Below are positions 35,709 to 36,153 of a stretch of 36,153 nucleotides of DNA, one piece after another. Location of the stretch: IMG/VR virus record IMGVR_UViG_3300046460_000055, positions 1 through 36,153 of that record; one strand, written 5' to 3'. Source of the DNA: a virus. A program made the translations under genes and the position numbers. Position 1 is the stretch's first letter. Each line of letters starts with the position of its first letter. The notes beneath the pieces are model-generated. The model had not been told where the DNA came from. It was given only the letters and a program-made list of their open reading frames with translations, and did no database searches.

Positions 35709-36153
35709 ATGGCCGCGGTTCTGGACCTGATTACGGCCGCGCTGGTCACCGTCAAGGCGCTGGCGGTCGGCGAGACCCCGGGCGCCGACATGACGACGGA
35801 CGCCCTAGACAAGTTTAACGACGTGCTGGAAGCGCTTTCGATCCAGAACCTGGCCGTGTACGCCAGCATCGACACCGTGGTGCCGCTGGTGGCCAACCAG
35901 GCCGCCTATATTCTCGGCCCGGCCGGCGTCGGCCAGCGCCCGCTGTCGATGGATGCGATCGACTCGGCGCGCGTGACCTTCGGCGGCGGCGTCGACTTCC
36001 CGATCGAGATTGTCAGCGACGTGGATTACGACGCGCTGGCGGTCAAGGCGGTGCCCGGCGTGCCGGAATGGGCCGCCCTGGACAACGACTACCCGAACGC
36101 GACCCTGACGCTGTACCCGGTTCCGTACCAGGCCGGCACGCTGACCGTCACCC
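35709..36153 (+). CDS. Head-tail connector, P22 gp4-like (5' part; continues at base 1)
   Basis: The N-terminal part (about 148 codons in the window, of which the last 42 repeat bases 1-127) of the 239-residue gp4-like protein. It starts at ATG 35709, 3 bases after the previous stop. It begins LDLITAALVTVKALAVGETP (about residues 5-24) and TTDALDKFNDVLEALSIQNL (29-48). An initial helix pair with a residue ladder around D-x-L-x-x-F-N-D-x-L-E is typical of gp4-like connectors. The frame is continuous over the junction (318 bases, 106 codons, from 35709 to 36026). Confidence 0.7.
   Translation, partial: MAAVLDLITAALVTVKALAVGETPGADMTTDALDKFNDVLEALSIQNLAVYASIDTVVPLVANQAAYILGPAGVGQRPLSMDAIDSARVTFGGGVDFPIEIVSDVDYDALAVKAVPGVPEWAALDNDYPNATLTLYPVPYQAGTLTVT
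36027..36153. repeat. 127-base terminal copy of bases 1-127
   Basis: Bases 36027-36153 are identical to 1-127. The overlap falls inside a coding gene and keeps the frame when merged. The length equals a common assembler k-mer size, so I read it as the closing overlap of a circular or circularly permuted molecule rather than a biological terminal repeat. Confidence 0.9.

Noticed and set aside
36027-36153. True direct terminal repeat of a T7-like linear genome
   Set aside because: The repeat is 127 bases, a standard assembler k-mer length, lies within one gene, and the terminase is of the Sf6/P22 headful type. An assembly overlap is the simpler reading.
1-36153. CRISPR array or tRNA genes
   Set aside because: No regularly spaced repeats of CRISPR size and no cloverleaf with a CCA-type end were seen on either strand.

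Overview
The window is one complete, circularly closed genome of a short-tailed (podovirus-type) double-stranded DNA phage. The last 127 bases (36027-36153) are identical to bases 1-127, so the unique genome is 36,026 bp. One gene runs across the artificial ends (35709-36153 continuing into 1-402). Virion genes are laid out like phage P22/Sf6: Sf6-type small terminase, large terminase, P22-type portal, scaffold, coat, gp4-like head-completion factor, three ejection proteins, gp10-like packaged-DNA stabilisation protein, beta-helix tailspike. No long tail tube, tape measure or sheath gene is present. The DNA is strongly GC-rich and codon third positions are mostly G or C, which suits a high-GC proteobacterial host. 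A betaproteobacterium such as a Burkholderiales member is my guess, not something the sequence proves. The spanin pair Rz/Rz1 shows that the host is Gram-negative.

Layout. (1) A divergent control region at 20848-21037 separates two early operons. (2) The leftward operon, 20847 down to 11479, is a tightly overlapping chain of 15 genes: small phage proteins, a Cas4/RecB-like exonuclease, a RecT annealing protein, an SbcC-like ATPase, a DnaQ-like exonuclease, several unknowns and, last, a Tad2-like (anti-Thoeris) protein. (3) The rightward early operon, 21038-27668, carries a Cro-like regulator, a DUF1367 protein, a C5 cytosine methyltransferase, a DUF1364 protein, a RusA resolvase, an N6/N4 methyltransferase, an O-like replication initiator with origin-like iterons inside it, a P-like helicase-loader candidate and a small Cys-rich protein. 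(4) A 296-bp control region at 27669-27964 holds two promoter-like sequences, with a terminator between them. (5) The rightward late operon runs from 27965 through the circular junction to 11233: packaging, head, a 2-oxoglutarate oxygenase with a GNAT enzyme, ejection proteins, tail, tailspike and lysis. It meets the leftward operon at facing terminators (11234-11478).

How it works together. RecT, the exonuclease, the ATPase and RusA form a recombination set. The O/P-like pair and iterons give theta-type replication. The two methyltransferases (no restriction enzyme beside them) and the Tad2-like protein are probably counter-defence. No integrase, excisionase, partition gene or recognisable CI repressor is present anywhere in the closed genome. 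A lytic or at least non-integrating lifestyle is therefore likely, despite the lambda-like layout.

Most interesting points: a perfect A_AAA_AAA slippery site that could fuse the DUF1364 protein to RusA; a promoter-leader-terminator unit placed like the lambda Q-dependent late switch; five internal sequence repeats in the C5 methyltransferase; a two-domain Tad2-like protein; protein-modifying-type enzymes inside the virion operon; and a cascade of tiny overlapping genes at 12933-13455.
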